A program made the translations under genes and the position numbers. The notes below the pieces were generated by a model. The model did no database searches. It was not told the DNA's origin and worked only from the letters and a program-made list of their open reading frames with translations. A stretch of DNA of 64,000 bases, from contig NZ_FZOB01000001.1 of NCBI RefSeq assembly GCF_900188395.1, forward strand, positions 186,001-250,000, written 5' to 3'. This stretch comes from Desulfurobacterium atlanticum. GTDB taxonomy: Bacteria; Aquificota; Aquificia; Desulfurobacteriales; Desulfurobacteriaceae. Shown piece after piece: positions 45,863-56,132 of the stretch (its first letter is position 1; every line of letters begins with the position of its first letter).

Positions 45863-46855
45863 TTATCCAAGCCATTTAGCTACATCTTTTGCGAAATAGG
45901 TAAGGATAAGGTCAGCTCCAGCTCTTTTCATTGATAGTAAAGTTTCCATAACAAGTTTTCTTTCATCTATCCAGCCGTTTAAAGCAGCAGCCTTAATCAT
46001 TGAGTATTCACCACTTACATTATATGCTGCTGTTGGATATTTAAATGTATCTTTAACAGCTTTTATGACATCCATATAGGAAAGGGCAGGTTTAACCATT
46101 ACTATGTCGGCTCCCTCTTCTATATCAAGGGCAACTTCTCTTAACGCTTCATTTATGTTTGCAGGATCCATCTGATAACTTCTTCTGTCTCCAAAACTTG
46201 GAGTTGATTCAGCGGCATCGCGGAAAGGTCCGTAATAGGCTGAGGCGTATTTTGCTGCGTAAGACATTATCGGAATTTCTGTAAAACCTGCTCTGTCAAG
46301 TCCTTCTCTTATAGCTTTTATCATTCCATCCATCATTCCAGATGGTGCAACCATATCAGCACCTGCTTTTGCATGGGAAACAACCTGTTTTTTGAGAAGT
46401 TCAAGTGTTTTATCATTGTCAACATCGCAATAGCCATTTTCACATTTAAGATATCCGCAGTGACCGTGGGAAGTGTATTCGCAAAAGCAAACGTCCGTAA
46501 TAATATACATCTCAGGAACTGCATCTTTAATCGCTTTTATACTTCTTTGTATTATTCCGTCATCTGAAAAACTGTCGCTACCAAGTTCGTCTTTCTCTTC
46601 TGGAATTCCAAACAAAATAATGCCTGGAATGCCAAGTTCTTTAATCTCTTTGACCTCTTCAACTATTTTATCAATGGAATATCTGTATTGTCCTGGCATC
46701 GAACTTATCTCTTCCTTTATCCCTTCTCCTTCAACGATAAAAAGAGGATAGATAAGGTCGTCAACTGTTAAAACAGTTTCTCTTACCATTCTTCTTATGT
46801 TTTCATTTTTTCTTAATCTTCTTGGTCTTAACTGAGGAAATTTTCCTGTAATCAT
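45863..46855 (-). CDS. hemB: Delta-aminolevulinic acid dehydratase (porphobilinogen synthase)
   Basis: 330 residues. Condenses two 5-aminolevulinates to porphobilinogen. Key regions: [15 protein letters not shown] gives the three Cys of a catalytic zinc site; the Schiff-base lysines are in [17 protein letters not shown] and in [12 protein letters not shown]. Length is normal. TAATG overlap with hemD. It closes the minus-strand heme run and converges on the GTPase gene ten bases away. Confidence 0.97.
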   Translation of the reverse strand: MITGKFPQLRPRRLRKNENIRRMVRETVLTVDDLIYPLFIVEGEGIKEEISSMPGQYRYSIDKIVEEVKEIKELGIPGIILFGIPEEKDELGSDSFSDDGIIQRSIKAIKDAVPEMYIITDVCFCEYTSHGHCGYLKCENGYCDVDNDKTLELLKKQVVSHAKAGADMVAPSGMMDGMIKAIREGLDRAGFTEIPIMSYAAKYASAYYGPFRDAAESTPSFGDRRSYQMDPANINEALREVALDIEEGADIVMVKPALSYMDVIKAVKDTFKYPTAAYNVSGEYSMIKAAALNGWIDERKLVMETLLSMKRAGADLILTYFAKDVAKWLG

Positions 46856-47577
46856 TATGCCTCCAGCAACTTTAGGTTTTTTATTATTGTGTTTACTATT
46901 CCGTTTAAAGTAAATTCATCGGGAATTTTCCACACTTTATACCCTTTTTTTTCTACTGCCTTTGCTGTGACTTCACCTATCGGGATTATTTTTCCTTCTT
47001 TTAAAGCTTTTTCTCCTGTAGATTGAGAAAGTTTCAAAAAGCTTTTAAATGTTGATGGACTTGTAAACACAAATACATCTATTTTTTCTTTTAGAGTTTT
47101 TAAAAGTTCGTCTTTCATCTCTTTGTTGATAATAGTTTCATATACAATAATTTCTTTTACATCTGCTCCATTTTCCTCAAGAAATTCCTTTAGGACTTTA
47201 CGGGCTATTTTGGGTCTTACTATTAGAAACTTTTTTCCTTTGACATTTTTGCTGGAAAAAAAGGATATGAGGCCTTCTCCGCTGAACTTTTTAGGTGTTT
47301 CAGAAGGTATTCCTACTTCTTTTAGCTTTTCAGCAGTGCTTTTCCCCACAGCTATAACGTTGCATTTGGCAATTTTGGATGGAGGAACTCTGGATAAGAA
47401 GTGCTTTACACCGTTTTTACTTGAAAAGATAACATAGTCAAATGATGAAAAGTCTATATTTGTATTAAAATCTACAGGAACTGTTTTAATAAGAGGTATT
47501 TCAACACAAGTAATGGCTTTTTTCTGTAGATTTCTTTTCAAATTTTCAGGTAAGAAAGAGGGAAAGAAAACCCTCAT
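46855..47577 (-). CDS. hemD: Uroporphyrinogen-III synthase
   Basis: 240 residues. Cyclises hydroxymethylbilane with D-ring inversion. The family is poorly conserved; here the two-domain alpha/beta layout, [52 protein letters not shown] and [21 protein letters not shown] match HemD. Gene order hemC-hemD-hemB with overlapping stops and starts supports it. Confidence 0.92.
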   Translation of the reverse strand: MRVFFPSFLPENLKRNLQKKAITCVEIPLIKTVPVDFNTNIDFSSFDYVIFSSKNGVKHFLSRVPPSKIAKCNVIAVGKSTAEKLKEVGIPSETPKKFSGEGLISFFSSKNVKGKKFLIVRPKIARKVLKEFLEENGADVKEIIVYETIINKEMKDELLKTLKEKIDVFVFTSPSTFKSFLKLSQSTGEKALKEGKIIPIGEVTAKAVEKKGYKVWKIPDEFTLNGIVNTIIKNLKLLEA

Positions 47578-48503
47578 TACTGCTCCGTTTTAAGATTTTC
47601 AAGGATTTCTCTTCCGCCTCTTTCAAGAAGTCTTTCTGCTATTTCTTTTCCTATTTTTTCAGGGTTTTCGTGGGGATAAAGACCACTTTCCTTCAAAAAG
47701 AGTGTTCCGTCAAGAGATGAAATAAAAGCTGTAATATATATTCCGTTTTCTTTTACCTGAGCGTAGCAACCCATTGGAACCTGACAACCACCTTCAACAG
47801 TTTTAAGGAATGAGCGTTCAACTTTTGCTGCTATTTCGCTTTTTTCATCGTTGATAACTTTTCTTACAATTTCTTCAATTTCTTTATCGTTTTCTCTTCC
47901 TTCTATTCCCAGTATTCCCTGTGAAACAGATGGAATCATTATATCAGGAGAGAGTATTTCGTCTATCTCTTCCTCAAAACCGAGTCTTTTCACTCCTGCA
48001 GCAGCAAGGATTATTGCATCATACTGTCCCTCTTTCAATTTTCTTATACGGGTATCAACGTTACCCCTTAAATCTTCTATCTGAAGGTCAGGTCTTAATT
48101 TTTTAAGCTGAGCCTTTCTCCTTAAAGAACTTGTTCCAACTTTTGCGTTTTCAGGAAGTGTATTTAAGGTATATTTTCCACTTGAAAGAAAAGCGTCCCT
48201 TGGGTCTTCCCGATGGGAGTATGCTATCAGTTTAAGACCTTCTGGCAGGATACTTGGAACATCTTTAAGGCTGTGAACAGCTATATCAACCTCACCTTTA
48301 ATCATCGCTTCTTCTATCTCTTTTGTGAACAAACCTTTATCGCCTATTTTTGCAAGCGGTGCGTCAAGGATTTTATCTCCTTTAGTAACTATTTTTACAA
48401 GTTCAACCTTTATTTCTGGAAATGCTTTTTCTATCTGGTTTTTGACCCATTCAGATTGCCATAATGCAAGTTTACTTTTTCTTGTTCCTATTTTTATTAT
48501 CAA
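47577..48503 (-). CDS. hemC: Hydroxymethylbilane synthase (porphobilinogen deaminase)
   Basis: 308 residues. Joins four porphobilinogens on a dipyrromethane cofactor. Begins IIKIGTRKSKLALWQSEWV; catalytic Asp in HSLKDVPS; Arg-rich cofactor binding in GTSSLRRKAQL and DLRGNVDTRIRKL; the cofactor Cys in VEGGCQVPMGCYA. TTG start at 48501-48503, preceded by AGGAGG at five bases. Confidence 0.97.
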   Translation of the reverse strand: MIIKIGTRKSKLALWQSEWVKNQIEKAFPEIKVELVKIVTKGDKILDAPLAKIGDKGLFTKEIEEAMIKGEVDIAVHSLKDVPSILPEGLKLIAYSHREDPRDAFLSSGKYTLNTLPENAKVGTSSLRRKAQLKKLRPDLQIEDLRGNVDTRIRKLKEGQYDAIILAAAGVKRLGFEEEIDEILSPDIMIPSVSQGILGIEGRENDKEIEEIVRKVINDEKSEIAAKVERSFLKTVEGGCQVPMGCYAQVKENGIYITAFISSLDGTLFLKESGLYPHENPEKIGKEIAERLLERGGREILENLKTEQ

Positions 48504-48516
48504 TTTTTCCTCCTAT

Positions 48517-49782
48517 TTAATCTTTTGAAAGTCCGAATATCTCTTTGAATACCTGAATATACGTTTTTTCTTCAGGGGCTTTTTGACGAAATGTTGTTAT
48601 AGGGGTATGGAGCAGTTTATTTATTATTATCTGGGTAAGGTATTCTACCTGTGCTTTCTCTTCATCTGTAAGGTTCAATTTTGAAAGTCTTTTTTCAAGT
48701 TCCTGTTTTCTTATTTGTTCTGCTTTCTGTTTAAGCTCCACTATAAGAGGTGCAACTTCATACTCTTTTAGCCAGTGAACAAACCGTTTTACGCATCCTT
48801 CAATAATCTCTTCAGCTTCTTTTGCCGCTCTTTTTCTCTCTTCAAGGTTTGCTTCAACAACTTCTTTTAGATTGTCAATGTCAAAAAGATAAACATTATC
48901 TATTTTATCTATTTCAGGGTCTATATCCCTTGGAACAGCAATATCTATAAGAAATAGTGGACGGCTGCTACGGTCTTTCATGATTGTATTTATTAAATCG
49001 TAGGTAAGAACATACTCTGGAGCTCCTGTCGAGCTTATTACAATGTCAGATTTCTTTATCACTTTTTCAAGTTCATTGAGACTGAATGCTTTCCCTCCAA
49101 ACTCTTTAGCAAGTTTCTCCGCTCTTTCAAGAGTTCTGTTTACAACAAAAACATTATTTACTCCAGAATTTATCAGATGCTTAACAGCAAGTTCTGCCAT
49201 TTCTCCTGCACCGATTATTGCTACATTTTTATCGTAGAGCTGGCAGAAGATTTTTTTTGCCAATTCAACGGCTGCAAAACTGATGGAAACAGCGTTTTTT
49301 GCTATTGCTGTTTCAGTTCTTACTTTTTTTGATACTTTCAGGGCTGTTTCACAGAATCTGTTGATTACAACTCCTGCAGTTCCAAGTTCTTTGGCTTTTG
49401 AAAATGCCGTTTTAAACTGAGATATTATCTGCGGTTCTCCTATAACCATTGAGTCAAGGCTTGAAGCAACTCTGAAACCGTGGCGTACTGCATCTTCTTG
49501 TGTTTTGAAATAAAGAAATCTGTTTATCTCTTCAATGGATATGTTTCCAAGATTGGAAAGGAATGGTTTTATATCTTTAAATGGAACATCTTCACGTGTA
49601 ACAAAGTAAAATTCAACCCTGTTGCAGGTTGAAAGAATCATACATTCATCTATTTGAGGAAGTGCATTTAAAGATAGTATGGCTTCTTCCAGTCTGCCAT
49701 CCTTCAATGCAAATCTTTCCCTTATTTCAACCGGGGCGGTTTTATGGTTCATTCCTGCAACGCAAAGTTTAATCTCTTTCAT
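48517..49782 (-). CDS. hemA: Glutamyl-tRNA reductase
   Basis: 421 residues from ATG 49782, with GAGG seven bases upstream; a TTG two codons earlier is less likely. Reduces Glu-tRNA to glutamate-1-semialdehyde, the C5 route to tetrapyrroles. VAGMNHKTAPVEIRE and the catalytic Cys in ILSTCNRVEFYF are diagnostic; NADPH domain with IIGAGEMAELAVKHL and VVNRTLERAEKLAKEFGG; C-terminal dimerisation helices. A ccsA-like gene lies 20 bases upstream, a common pair. Confidence 0.97.
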   Translation of the reverse strand: MKEIKLCVAGMNHKTAPVEIRERFALKDGRLEEAILSLNALPQIDECMILSTCNRVEFYFVTREDVPFKDIKPFLSNLGNISIEEINRFLYFKTQEDAVRHGFRVASSLDSMVIGEPQIISQFKTAFSKAKELGTAGVVINRFCETALKVSKKVRTETAIAKNAVSISFAAVELAKKIFCQLYDKNVAIIGAGEMAELAVKHLINSGVNNVFVVNRTLERAEKLAKEFGGKAFSLNELEKVIKKSDIVISSTGAPEYVLTYDLINTIMKDRSSRPLFLIDIAVPRDIDPEIDKIDNVYLFDIDNLKEVVEANLEERKRAAKEAEEIIEGCVKRFVHWLKEYEVAPLIVELKQKAEQIRKQELEKRLSKLNLTDEEKAQVEYLTQIIINKLLHTPITTFRQKAPEEKTYIQVFKEIFGLSKD

Positions 49783-49802
49783 CCACAAACCTCAATTTAT
49801 AA

Positions 49803-50612
49803 TTAAAAAGAGTGTACTCCTTTAAACGCAATGTTAACTCCAATAAAGTTTATCATAACAAGCGCTGTTCCACCAATTGAAAGATAACACAGTTTTTTAC
49901 CGTTCCATTTTCCTGTAACATAAAGATGAAGTATGGCAGCGTATATAAACCATGTTATAAGGGTTAAAACCTGTTTCGGGTCCCAGCTCCAGTAAGTTCC
50001 AAACAGCTTTGCTGACCAGATTGCACCGGTAAACATGGATATAGTGATAAACATAAATCCAAAAGATATACTGCTGTAAATAATATTTTCAAGTAGTTTT
50101 AGAGATGGTATTTTATGATAAAAGACGGAAAATTTCTTCTTTTTAAGCTGTCTTTCAAGGATTATATAAAGGATGGATACGATTGTTGAAAACATAAAGG
50201 CAGCATAACCGGTAAGGGCACTGAAAATGTGTATGGTTCCTATTATACCTATCGGAAACATATCTTTTGGGATACCTTTACTGAACGTTGCTATTCCGGC
50301 AAAAAGGGCTGCCCAGGGAGTTAAAAATGCTCCAGATATATGAAGTTTATATTTTGTTGAAAAGTATAAGAAAACGGAAATTGTTGAAATTGAGAGTAAA
50401 GCAAAAACTCCTTTAGGTGTGAAAAGCACGGCAGTTCCTTTGGTATAGATAAGAGCTGTTAAAAACAGAAGATTTGTTAAAAATCCTATTCTGCTTGCAT
50501 AGAGCCCAACAGTTGCTATTTTGTCTTTTTTTGTAATAAGAAAAAGAAGGTAGTGAAGTGTTGATAGAAGGTAAAGAATAAGTGTTGTAAAACCGAAACT
50601 ATTTACCGTCAT
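49803..50612 (-). CDS. Cytochrome c assembly / HemX-type membrane protein (CcsA family)
   Basis: 269 residues, about eight membrane helices. The Trp-rich heme-handling motif is WSAKLFGTYWSWDPKQV (family form WGxxWxWD), with His residues on flanking helices (GIIGTIHIFSAL, AAILHLYVTG). CcsA/CcmC/HemX proteins carry heme across the membrane for cytochrome c assembly or support HemA levels. No ccsB/resB is adjacent, and the hemA neighbour fits HemX. Overlaps aroD by four bases. Confidence 0.88.
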   Translation of the reverse strand: MTVNSFGFTTLILYLLSTLHYLLFLITKKDKIATVGLYASRIGFLTNLLFLTALIYTKGTAVLFTPKGVFALLSISTISVFLYFSTKYKLHISGAFLTPWAALFAGIATFSKGIPKDMFPIGIIGTIHIFSALTGYAAFMFSTIVSILYIILERQLKKKKFSVFYHKIPSLKLLENIIYSSISFGFMFITISMFTGAIWSAKLFGTYWSWDPKQVLTLITWFIYAAILHLYVTGKWNGKKLCYLSIGGTALVMINFIGVNIAFKGVHSF

Positions 50613-51358
50613 AGGGCTTCCTTAAAATATAGATGTTTTGATTTTCTATATTCTGGATAAAATTTTGCAAGTAGCTTTACTAACTCTTCAAGTTCAATCT
50701 GTCCTGGTGCAACAGCCTTCCCTATAAAGGTATATGTAAGTAAAGATCCAAAAATAAACCCATCAACTCTGGATATTGAACCTTTCTCTCCCATAAGCAT
50801 GAATATTTTAGGAAAAGAGATTTTGTTCATCAAGCTGGATACGTTTGTAACATCACTGTAACTGTTTGCTTTGAATGCACATTTAACAATATCAGCTTTA
50901 AGATTCCTTGCTTTTTCAAATATATCCTGTATGGATTTTTCATCTGGAGTTTTCTCAAAATCGTGATAGGAAATGATAACTTTTTTCCCGTTTGCTTTTG
51001 CAAAAGTGATGGTGCGTTTTAAAATAGCTTCAGCTCTTAACTCTATATCTATTGCAGCAACAGCTGGATGAGAAATGATATTGTGAAATACAGCAAACCT
51101 CTCTTCTTCATCTTTTTTGAACTTTCCACCTTCCCAGATGGGTCTTACTGTTGCAATACAGAAAAATCCAAAATCTGCGATTGTATCAAGAAATCTTTTA
51201 ACAGACTTTTTTGATACAGTTTCAAGAAGATCAACTCTTGCTTCTATAAGGTCTGCTTTCAGCTCTCGCGCTTTGAAAAGCTTATCTTTTAAATTGACTC
51301 CATCTATTGCAACAATTACTCTTGGTATTTTTCCAAGCTCTACCGTTCCTAAAAACAT
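50609..51358 (-). CDS. aroD: Type I 3-dehydroquinate dehydratase
   Basis: 249 residues. Dehydrates 3-dehydroquinate to 3-dehydroshikimate by a Schiff base. Motifs: ADLIEARVDLLE, catalytic His in VIISYHDFEKTPD, Schiff-base Lys in IVKCAFKANSYSD, and GSLLTYTF near the C-terminus. Length is normal. AGGTGAAACA precedes ATG. Placed between DUF190 and ccsA-like genes, away from other aro genes. Confidence 0.95.
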   Translation of the reverse strand: MFLGTVELGKIPRVIVAIDGVNLKDKLFKARELKADLIEARVDLLETVSKKSVKRFLDTIADFGFFCIATVRPIWEGGKFKKDEEERFAVFHNIISHPAVAAIDIELRAEAILKRTITFAKANGKKVIISYHDFEKTPDEKSIQDIFEKARNLKADIVKCAFKANSYSDVTNVSSLMNKISFPKIFMLMGEKGSISRVDGFIFGSLLTYTFIGKAVAPGQIELEELVKLLAKFYPEYRKSKHLYFKEAL

Positions 51359-51362
51359 TGTT

Positions 51363-51686
51363 TCACCTGTGCCTGTATATTTTTACTTCTACATCTTGAA
51401 CAGTTATAAGTCCTTCTTCCACTATTTCGTCAAGTATATTAATAAACTTTTCTATTTTTTCTTCAAGGTCAACTATTTCTATTATAAGAGGGATATTAAT
51501 GGATAGAGATAACAGATTGATGGTGTGTATTTTTGAATGAGAGCCTATGCCAGCTACAGCTTTTAGAACTGTAGCACCTGCAATTCCGCTTTCCTTTGCT
51601 TTACTAAGTATAACTTTCCACAACGGTTTTCCGTTGTATTTATCTTCACTGTCTATATATATTTTGAGCAGTTTCTCTTTTTTCAC
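51363..51686 (-). CDS. DUF190 protein (PII-like)
   Basis: 107 residues. Pattern LKIYIDSEDKYNGKPLWKVILSKAKESGIAGATVLKAVAGIGSH by segments, then SINIPLIIEIVDLEEKIEKF and VEVKIYR, typical of DUF190. The fold is PII-like and trimeric; function is not established, with fluoride-exporter (CrcB) genes as common neighbours, absent here. GTG start behind AGGAGA. Between pilB and aroD with short gaps. Confidence 0.88.
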   Translation of the reverse strand: MKKEKLLKIYIDSEDKYNGKPLWKVILSKAKESGIAGATVLKAVAGIGSHSKIHTINLLSLSINIPLIIEIVDLEEKIEKFINILDEIVEEGLITVQDVEVKIYRHR

Positions 51687-51695
51687 TGTTCTCTC

Positions 51696-53417
51696 CTAAT
51701 ATTCTCTTGTAACTCTCAATACTTCTTCAGGTGTTGTATAGCCTTTCGCTATTTTTATTCTACCTATATCCCTTAGTGTCCTCATACCTTCAAGTTTGGC
51801 TATCTGTCTTATATCGTCGCTTGTTTTACCTTTAAGTATTGCATCTCTAACTTTGTGTGTCATTTCAAGAACTTCATAAAGCCCCACTCTGCCTTTATAC
51901 CCACTGCCGTTGCAGTACTCACATCCTTTTCCTTTATAGGTTTTAACTGACATCGCTTCTTCTTTGGAGAATCCAACTTCCATAAGAACTTCTAAAGGGT
52001 ACTTATAAGGTTCCTTGCAATGTGAACATATTTTTCTTGCAAGTCTTTGGGCTATAACAATCAAGACGGATGAAGAAACAAGGAACGACTCTATTCCCAT
52101 ATCAATAAGCCTTGTAACGGTACTTGGAGCATCGTTTGTGTGAAGGGTGGAAAATACAAGGTGACCTGTAAGAGCTGACTCTATTGCTATCTGGGCAGTT
52201 TCTTTATCCCTTATCTCACCGACCATGATAATGTCCGGGTCCTGTCTTAAAAACGCTCTTAGCACCCTTGCAAAGTCAAGTCCTATTTCATGTTTTATCT
52301 GAACCTGGTTAATCCCGTAAAGGTTATATTCTACAGGATCTTCTGCAGTCATTATATTTACTTCAGGGGTATTAACGGTAAGTAGAGAAGAGTATAGAGT
52401 GGTTGTTTTACCTGAACCTGTTGGTCCGGTAACAAGCACCATACCGTAAGGTGCCTTTATCGCTTTTAAAAGTAGTTTATATTCTCTATCTTCAAGTCCG
52501 AGTTTTGAAAGGTCAAGCTGTAAGTTCCCTTTATCCAGAATTCTTAAAACTATCTTTTCACCGAAAATCGTTGGAAGAGTAGATACCCTGAAATCTATTT
52601 TTCTACCTTTATATTTAACTGACATTCTTCCGTCTTGAGGAAGGCGTTTTTCTGCTATGTCAAGATTACTTAAAACTTTAAATCTGGCTGCTACTGCATC
52701 TTTAATTTCGGGAGAGTATTTCCCTACAATGTGGAGCACTCCATCTATTCTGTATCTTATTCTCAGCTCTTTTTCAAAAGGTTCTATATGAATATCACTT
52801 GCTCCTCTTTTAAGAGCTTCAAGAACAATTGCGTTAACAAGTTTTACTATAGGCGCTTGAGTTGCAAGTTGTTTTAGATTATCAAGAGAGACAACTGTTT
52901 CTTTTGAAGGAGTTTCCTCTTCAAGTTCTTCTGCTTCAGCAGTTTCTTTTTCACTTAACAATTCCTGTTTTAGTTTTGAGAAAAAATCCTCTTCTATCTT
53001 TCCGTAAACTTCTTCAAGTTTCTGTTTTATTCTGAAAGGAAGAGCTACAAACGGTTCTATTTTGAAGCCTGTTGAGAATCTGAGTTTTTCTATTGTCTGT
53101 AGGTCTGAAGGGTCAGCCATTGCAAGTTTTAAGTTTGGTCCTATTCTTCCGATTGGAAGAATCATATTTTTTTCGGCGGTACTTTGAGGTATTAGTTTAA
53201 TCACGTCTTCACTGGGTTTTATTTCCCTAAGATCTACGAAAGGAACGTTGTAAACTTGAGAAAGCATTTCAAGAAGTTCTGTTTCATCTATAAGTTTGTT
53301 TTTTATAAGCTGTTCAAAGAAATCCCCTTCAGATGTTTTTAATTTTTGGATAGTTTCCTTTGGAATACCACTTGCTATCAATCTTTTTTCTATTTGCTCT
53401 ATTAAATTTTTATCCAT
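51696..53417 (-). CDS. pilB: Type IV pilus assembly ATPase PilB (GspE family)
   Basis: 573 residues. Extension motor for type IV pili. MshEN-type N-terminus (about 1-150, VYNVPFVDLREIKPSEDVI), linker, N2 domain with GASDIHIEPFEKELRIRYRIDG by segments, Walker A GPTGSGKTTTLY, Asp box TAEDPVEYNL, Walker B RQDPDIIMVGEIRD, His box HLVFSTLHTNDA, and a four-Cys zinc site (CSHC and CEYC, about 480-520) that is typical of PilB/GspE and absent from PilT. Separate from pilT-pilC at 18056. Confidence 0.93.
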   Translation of the reverse strand: MDKNLIEQIEKRLIASGIPKETIQKLKTSEGDFFEQLIKNKLIDETELLEMLSQVYNVPFVDLREIKPSEDVIKLIPQSTAEKNMILPIGRIGPNLKLAMADPSDLQTIEKLRFSTGFKIEPFVALPFRIKQKLEEVYGKIEEDFFSKLKQELLSEKETAEAEELEEETPSKETVVSLDNLKQLATQAPIVKLVNAIVLEALKRGASDIHIEPFEKELRIRYRIDGVLHIVGKYSPEIKDAVAARFKVLSNLDIAEKRLPQDGRMSVKYKGRKIDFRVSTLPTIFGEKIVLRILDKGNLQLDLSKLGLEDREYKLLLKAIKAPYGMVLVTGPTGSGKTTTLYSSLLTVNTPEVNIMTAEDPVEYNLYGINQVQIKHEIGLDFARVLRAFLRQDPDIIMVGEIRDKETAQIAIESALTGHLVFSTLHTNDAPSTVTRLIDMGIESFLVSSSVLIVIAQRLARKICSHCKEPYKYPLEVLMEVGFSKEEAMSVKTYKGKGCEYCNGSGYKGRVGLYEVLEMTHKVRDAILKGKTSDDIRQIAKLEGMRTLRDIGRIKIAKGYTTPEEVLRVTREY

Positions 53418-53443
53418 AATAGGAATACTCCTTAAAGAGCCTT

Positions 53444-54067
53444 TTATCTACTTTCGGATACTTCTCTCAACTTGTGGAGAAGATCCGCAGGGCTTTTAAT
53501 GGGAAATTCTATCATATCTATTAACTCTTCAGCATCTCTTCCTTTTACAGAAATTCCTTTTAATCTTTGTTTTAGTAGTTCCTTTTCATTTTCATAAATG
53601 GGAAAGTCAATACCTTTTATAGATGTAAGAACTTCTACAGGCCATACTACATCAAAAAGCTGGGAAAGATAAGTTTTACATACTGCATTAACAAAAGAGA
53701 TGTTGTCTCTCCCTTCTTTTACTTCTCTGTATGCTAATTTTGCAAGACCTCCTGCAGTATGCACTTTTATCTCTTTACTTTCCAGTTCTCCTTCAAGTTT
53801 TTTTAGTACAAGTTCAGGATCTGCTGCAAGCATATTTCTTACTGTTTGTTTTGTTATACCTATAAATTCTGCAATCTCATCTTCTGTTTTCATTCCCTCT
53901 TCTTTAAGAACCACTGCATAGCAGGCTTCCATTAAGCTTGGAACCCACGTAAGATTTCTATATTCAAACAGTTTCCTTGGCCCTCCAATGATTTCAAGAG
54001 CTTTTAGAAATACTCTGAGTGCAATAGTATCGTAGTCTTTCTCTTGAGGTTTCACTTCTATTACCAT
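53444..54067 (-). CDS. HTH regulatory protein of the KaiC-neighbour type
   Basis: 207 residues, soluble. The conserved part is about residues 15-90: LRVFLKALEIIGGPRKLFEYRNLTWVPSLMEACYAVVLKEE, then an HTH, EDEIAEFIGITKQTVRNML. This domain is recalled as the regulatory domain found beside KaiC-like ATPases (TIGR03879 type), mainly in archaea and thermophiles; it would need a search to confirm. The C-terminal 90 residues are not recognised. No KaiC gene is in the window. GGGAGGAAAAAG precedes ATG. First gene of the minus run that ends at hemB; divergent from fabF. Confidence 0.65.
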   Translation of the reverse strand: MVIEVKPQEKDYDTIALRVFLKALEIIGGPRKLFEYRNLTWVPSLMEACYAVVLKEEGMKTEDEIAEFIGITKQTVRNMLAADPELVLKKLEGELESKEIKVHTAGGLAKLAYREVKEGRDNISFVNAVCKTYLSQLFDVVWPVEVLTSIKGIDFPIYENEKELLKQRLKGISVKGRDAEELIDMIEFPIKSPADLLHKLREVSESR

Positions 54068-54121
54068 CTTTTTCCTCCCGGGTTGATATTTTGGCTGTTT
54101 CTTTTCATTTACTTTATTTTA

Positions 54122-54127
54122 TATAAT
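54122..54127 (+). promoter_or_regulatory. Candidate -10 box of fabF
   Basis: TATAAT 57 bases before fabF in the 116-base divergent gap. No good -35 at 16-18 bases. AT-rich context weakens the call. Confidence 0.3.
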
Positions 54128-54183
54128 TTCACTTAACACTTACAGTCTGAAATTAAATTTCACTAAGTATTTAGGAGAAGGTT

Positions 54184-55428
54184 ATGAAAAGAAGAGTTGT
54201 GGTAACAGGAATAGGTGTTGTTTCACCTGCTGGAAGTGATGTTGATACGTTCTGGAAGAACATTACAAACGGGCTTTCCTGTGTTTCAAAGATTACAAAA
54301 TTTGATACTTCTGGTTTTCCCGTTCAAATAGCTGCAGAAGTTAAAGACTTTGATCCGTTGAATTATTTTGACAAAAAAGAGGTCCGGAAAACTGACGAAT
54401 TTATTCAGTATGCAGTTGCCGCTTCTGCTCAGGCTATAGAGATGTCTGGACTTGATCTTGAATCTATAAATCTCAATAGGGCCGGTGTTCTCATCGGTTC
54501 AGGTATAGGCGGTATAGGTACTATAGAAAAGCAGCATGAAATTTTAATGACAAAAGGTCCAAAAAGGGTATCTCCATTTTTTGTTCCTATGGAAATAATA
54601 AATATGGCTTCTGGTTACGTTTCTATCCGTTTTGGTTTTAAAGGTCCAAACCTGTCTGTTGTTACTGCATGTGCAACAGGTACTCATGCTATAGGGGAAG
54701 CTTTTAGAACAATACAGTATGGTGATGCTGATATTATGATAGCCGGTGGAACAGAAAGTGCAATTACTCCTTTAAGTGTTGCTGGATTTGCTGCTGCTAA
54801 AGCTCTTTCAAACAGGAATGATGAGCCTGAAAGGGCGAGTCGTCCATTTGAGAAAAACAGAAACGGATTTGTTATGGGAGAAGGTTGCGGAATTTTAATT
54901 CTTGAAGAATATGAGCATGCTGTTAAAAGGGGAGCTTCTATACTTGCAGAGGTTGTAGGTTATGCTACTACAGGAGATGCGTATCACATAACGGCTCCAG
55001 CACCTGAAGGTGAGGGGGCTGCAAGAGCGATGGCAAATGCCATTAAGGATGCGGGTATAGAGCCTGATGATATTGATTATATAAATGCTCACGGAACATC
55101 TACTAAGTTTAATGATCTTTTTGAAACAATGGCTATAAAGAAAGTTTTTGGGGATTATGCCTACAAGCTGAAAATAAGCAGTATAAAATCCATGATAGGA
55201 CATCTTCTTGGAGCAGCAGGAGGAGTGGAGTCTGTGGCATCTGTTATGACTTTAAGGACGGGAATTATTCCTCCTACTATAAACTATGAAGAACCTGATC
55301 CTGAGTGTGATCTTTATTATGTTCCGAATAAAGCTGAAGAGGCTGATGTTAGATATGTTTTAAAGAACAACTTTGGTTTTGGTGGGACAAATGCCTGTCT
55401 TGTGTTTAAAAAGTATGATGGGGAGTAG
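54184..55428 (+). CDS. fabF: Beta-ketoacyl-ACP synthase II
   Basis: 414 residues. Elongates fatty acyl-ACP with malonyl-ACP. Begins [16 protein letters not shown]; nucleophile Cys in [13 protein letters not shown]; His residues in NAHGTST and [16 protein letters not shown]-terminal [10 protein letters not shown]. acpP, its usual upstream neighbour, is not in the window. rnc follows two bases later, as in many genomes. TTTAGGAGAAGG precedes ATG. Confidence 0.97.
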   Translation: MKRRVVVTGIGVVSPAGSDVDTFWKNITNGLSCVSKITKFDTSGFPVQIAAEVKDFDPLNYFDKKEVRKTDEFIQYAVAASAQAIEMSGLDLESINLNRAGVLIGSGIGGIGTIEKQHEILMTKGPKRVSPFFVPMEIINMASGYVSIRFGFKGPNLSVVTACATGTHAIGEAFRTIQYGDADIMIAGGTESAITPLSVAGFAAAKALSNRNDEPERASRPFEKNRNGFVMGEGCGILILEEYEHAVKRGASILAEVVGYATTGDAYHITAPAPEGEGAARAMANAIKDAGIEPDDIDYINAHGTSTKFNDLFETMAIKKVFGDYAYKLKISSIKSMIGHLLGAAGGVESVASVMTLRTGIIPPTINYEEPDPECDLYYVPNKAEEADVRYVLKNNFGFGGTNACLVFKKYDGE

Positions 55429-55430
55429 TA

Positions 55431-56132
55431 GTGAGTTTAATAGATGTTAAGTTGGATGAGCTTGAAGAGAAACTTGGCTATAGTTTCAAAAATAGAGAGC
55501 TCCTTTACAGGGCTCTCACTCATACCTCTTATGCTTTTGAGAAAAAAGATGTAACAGAGAATTACGAGGTTCTTGAATTTCTTGGAGATTCTGTTATAGG
55601 GTTAATTGTGAGTGAAAAACTTGTGGAAAGGTTCCCGGAAAAGTCGGAGGGAGAGTTATCCCAGATAAGGGCATTTCTTGTGAGTGAGCCGTCCCTTGCA
55701 AAGCTTGCAAGGAGTGTTGATTTGGGGAAATTTATATTTCTTGGAAAAGGGGAAATAAAATCTGGAGGGAAGGAGAAAGATTCAATTTTGTGTGATGTTT
55801 TTGAATCCATATTTGGTGCTATATATCTTGATTCAAACTTTGAGACTGCTAAAAAAATTTTTGAAAATAAATTTATTGATGAAATGTGGCAAATACTTGA
55901 AAAGACAAGAACATATAAAGATTACAAAAGTTATCTTCAGGAAATTACACAGAGAGATTTTAAAACTATTCCTCAATACAGAGTTATTAAAGAAGAGGGG
56001 CCAGAACACTCTAAGGAATTTACTGTAGAGTGCTGGGTTAACGATTATGTTTCAGTTGCTTCTGGAAAATCAAAAAAGGAAGCTGAGCAGCTTGCTGCAG
56101 AAAAAATGTTGGAGAAATTGGGGATTTTATGA
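55431..56132 (+). CDS. rnc: Ribonuclease III
   Basis: 233 residues. Cleaves double-stranded RNA in rRNA processing. Signature ENYEVLEFLGDSVIGL with the catalytic Glu-Asp residues; later DVFESIFGAIYLD; C-terminal double-stranded-RNA-binding domain (about 160-230) with GKSKKEAEQLAAEKML. GTG start two bases after fabF, without a separate strong ribosome-binding site, so coupling is likely. Confidence 0.96.
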   Translation: MSLIDVKLDELEEKLGYSFKNRELLYRALTHTSYAFEKKDVTENYEVLEFLGDSVIGLIVSEKLVERFPEKSEGELSQIRAFLVSEPSLAKLARSVDLGKFIFLGKGEIKSGGKEKDSILCDVFESIFGAIYLDSNFETAKKIFENKFIDEMWQILEKTRTYKDYKSYLQEITQRDFKTIPQYRVIKEEGPEHSKEFTVECWVNDYVSVASGKSKKEAEQLAAEKMLEKLGIL

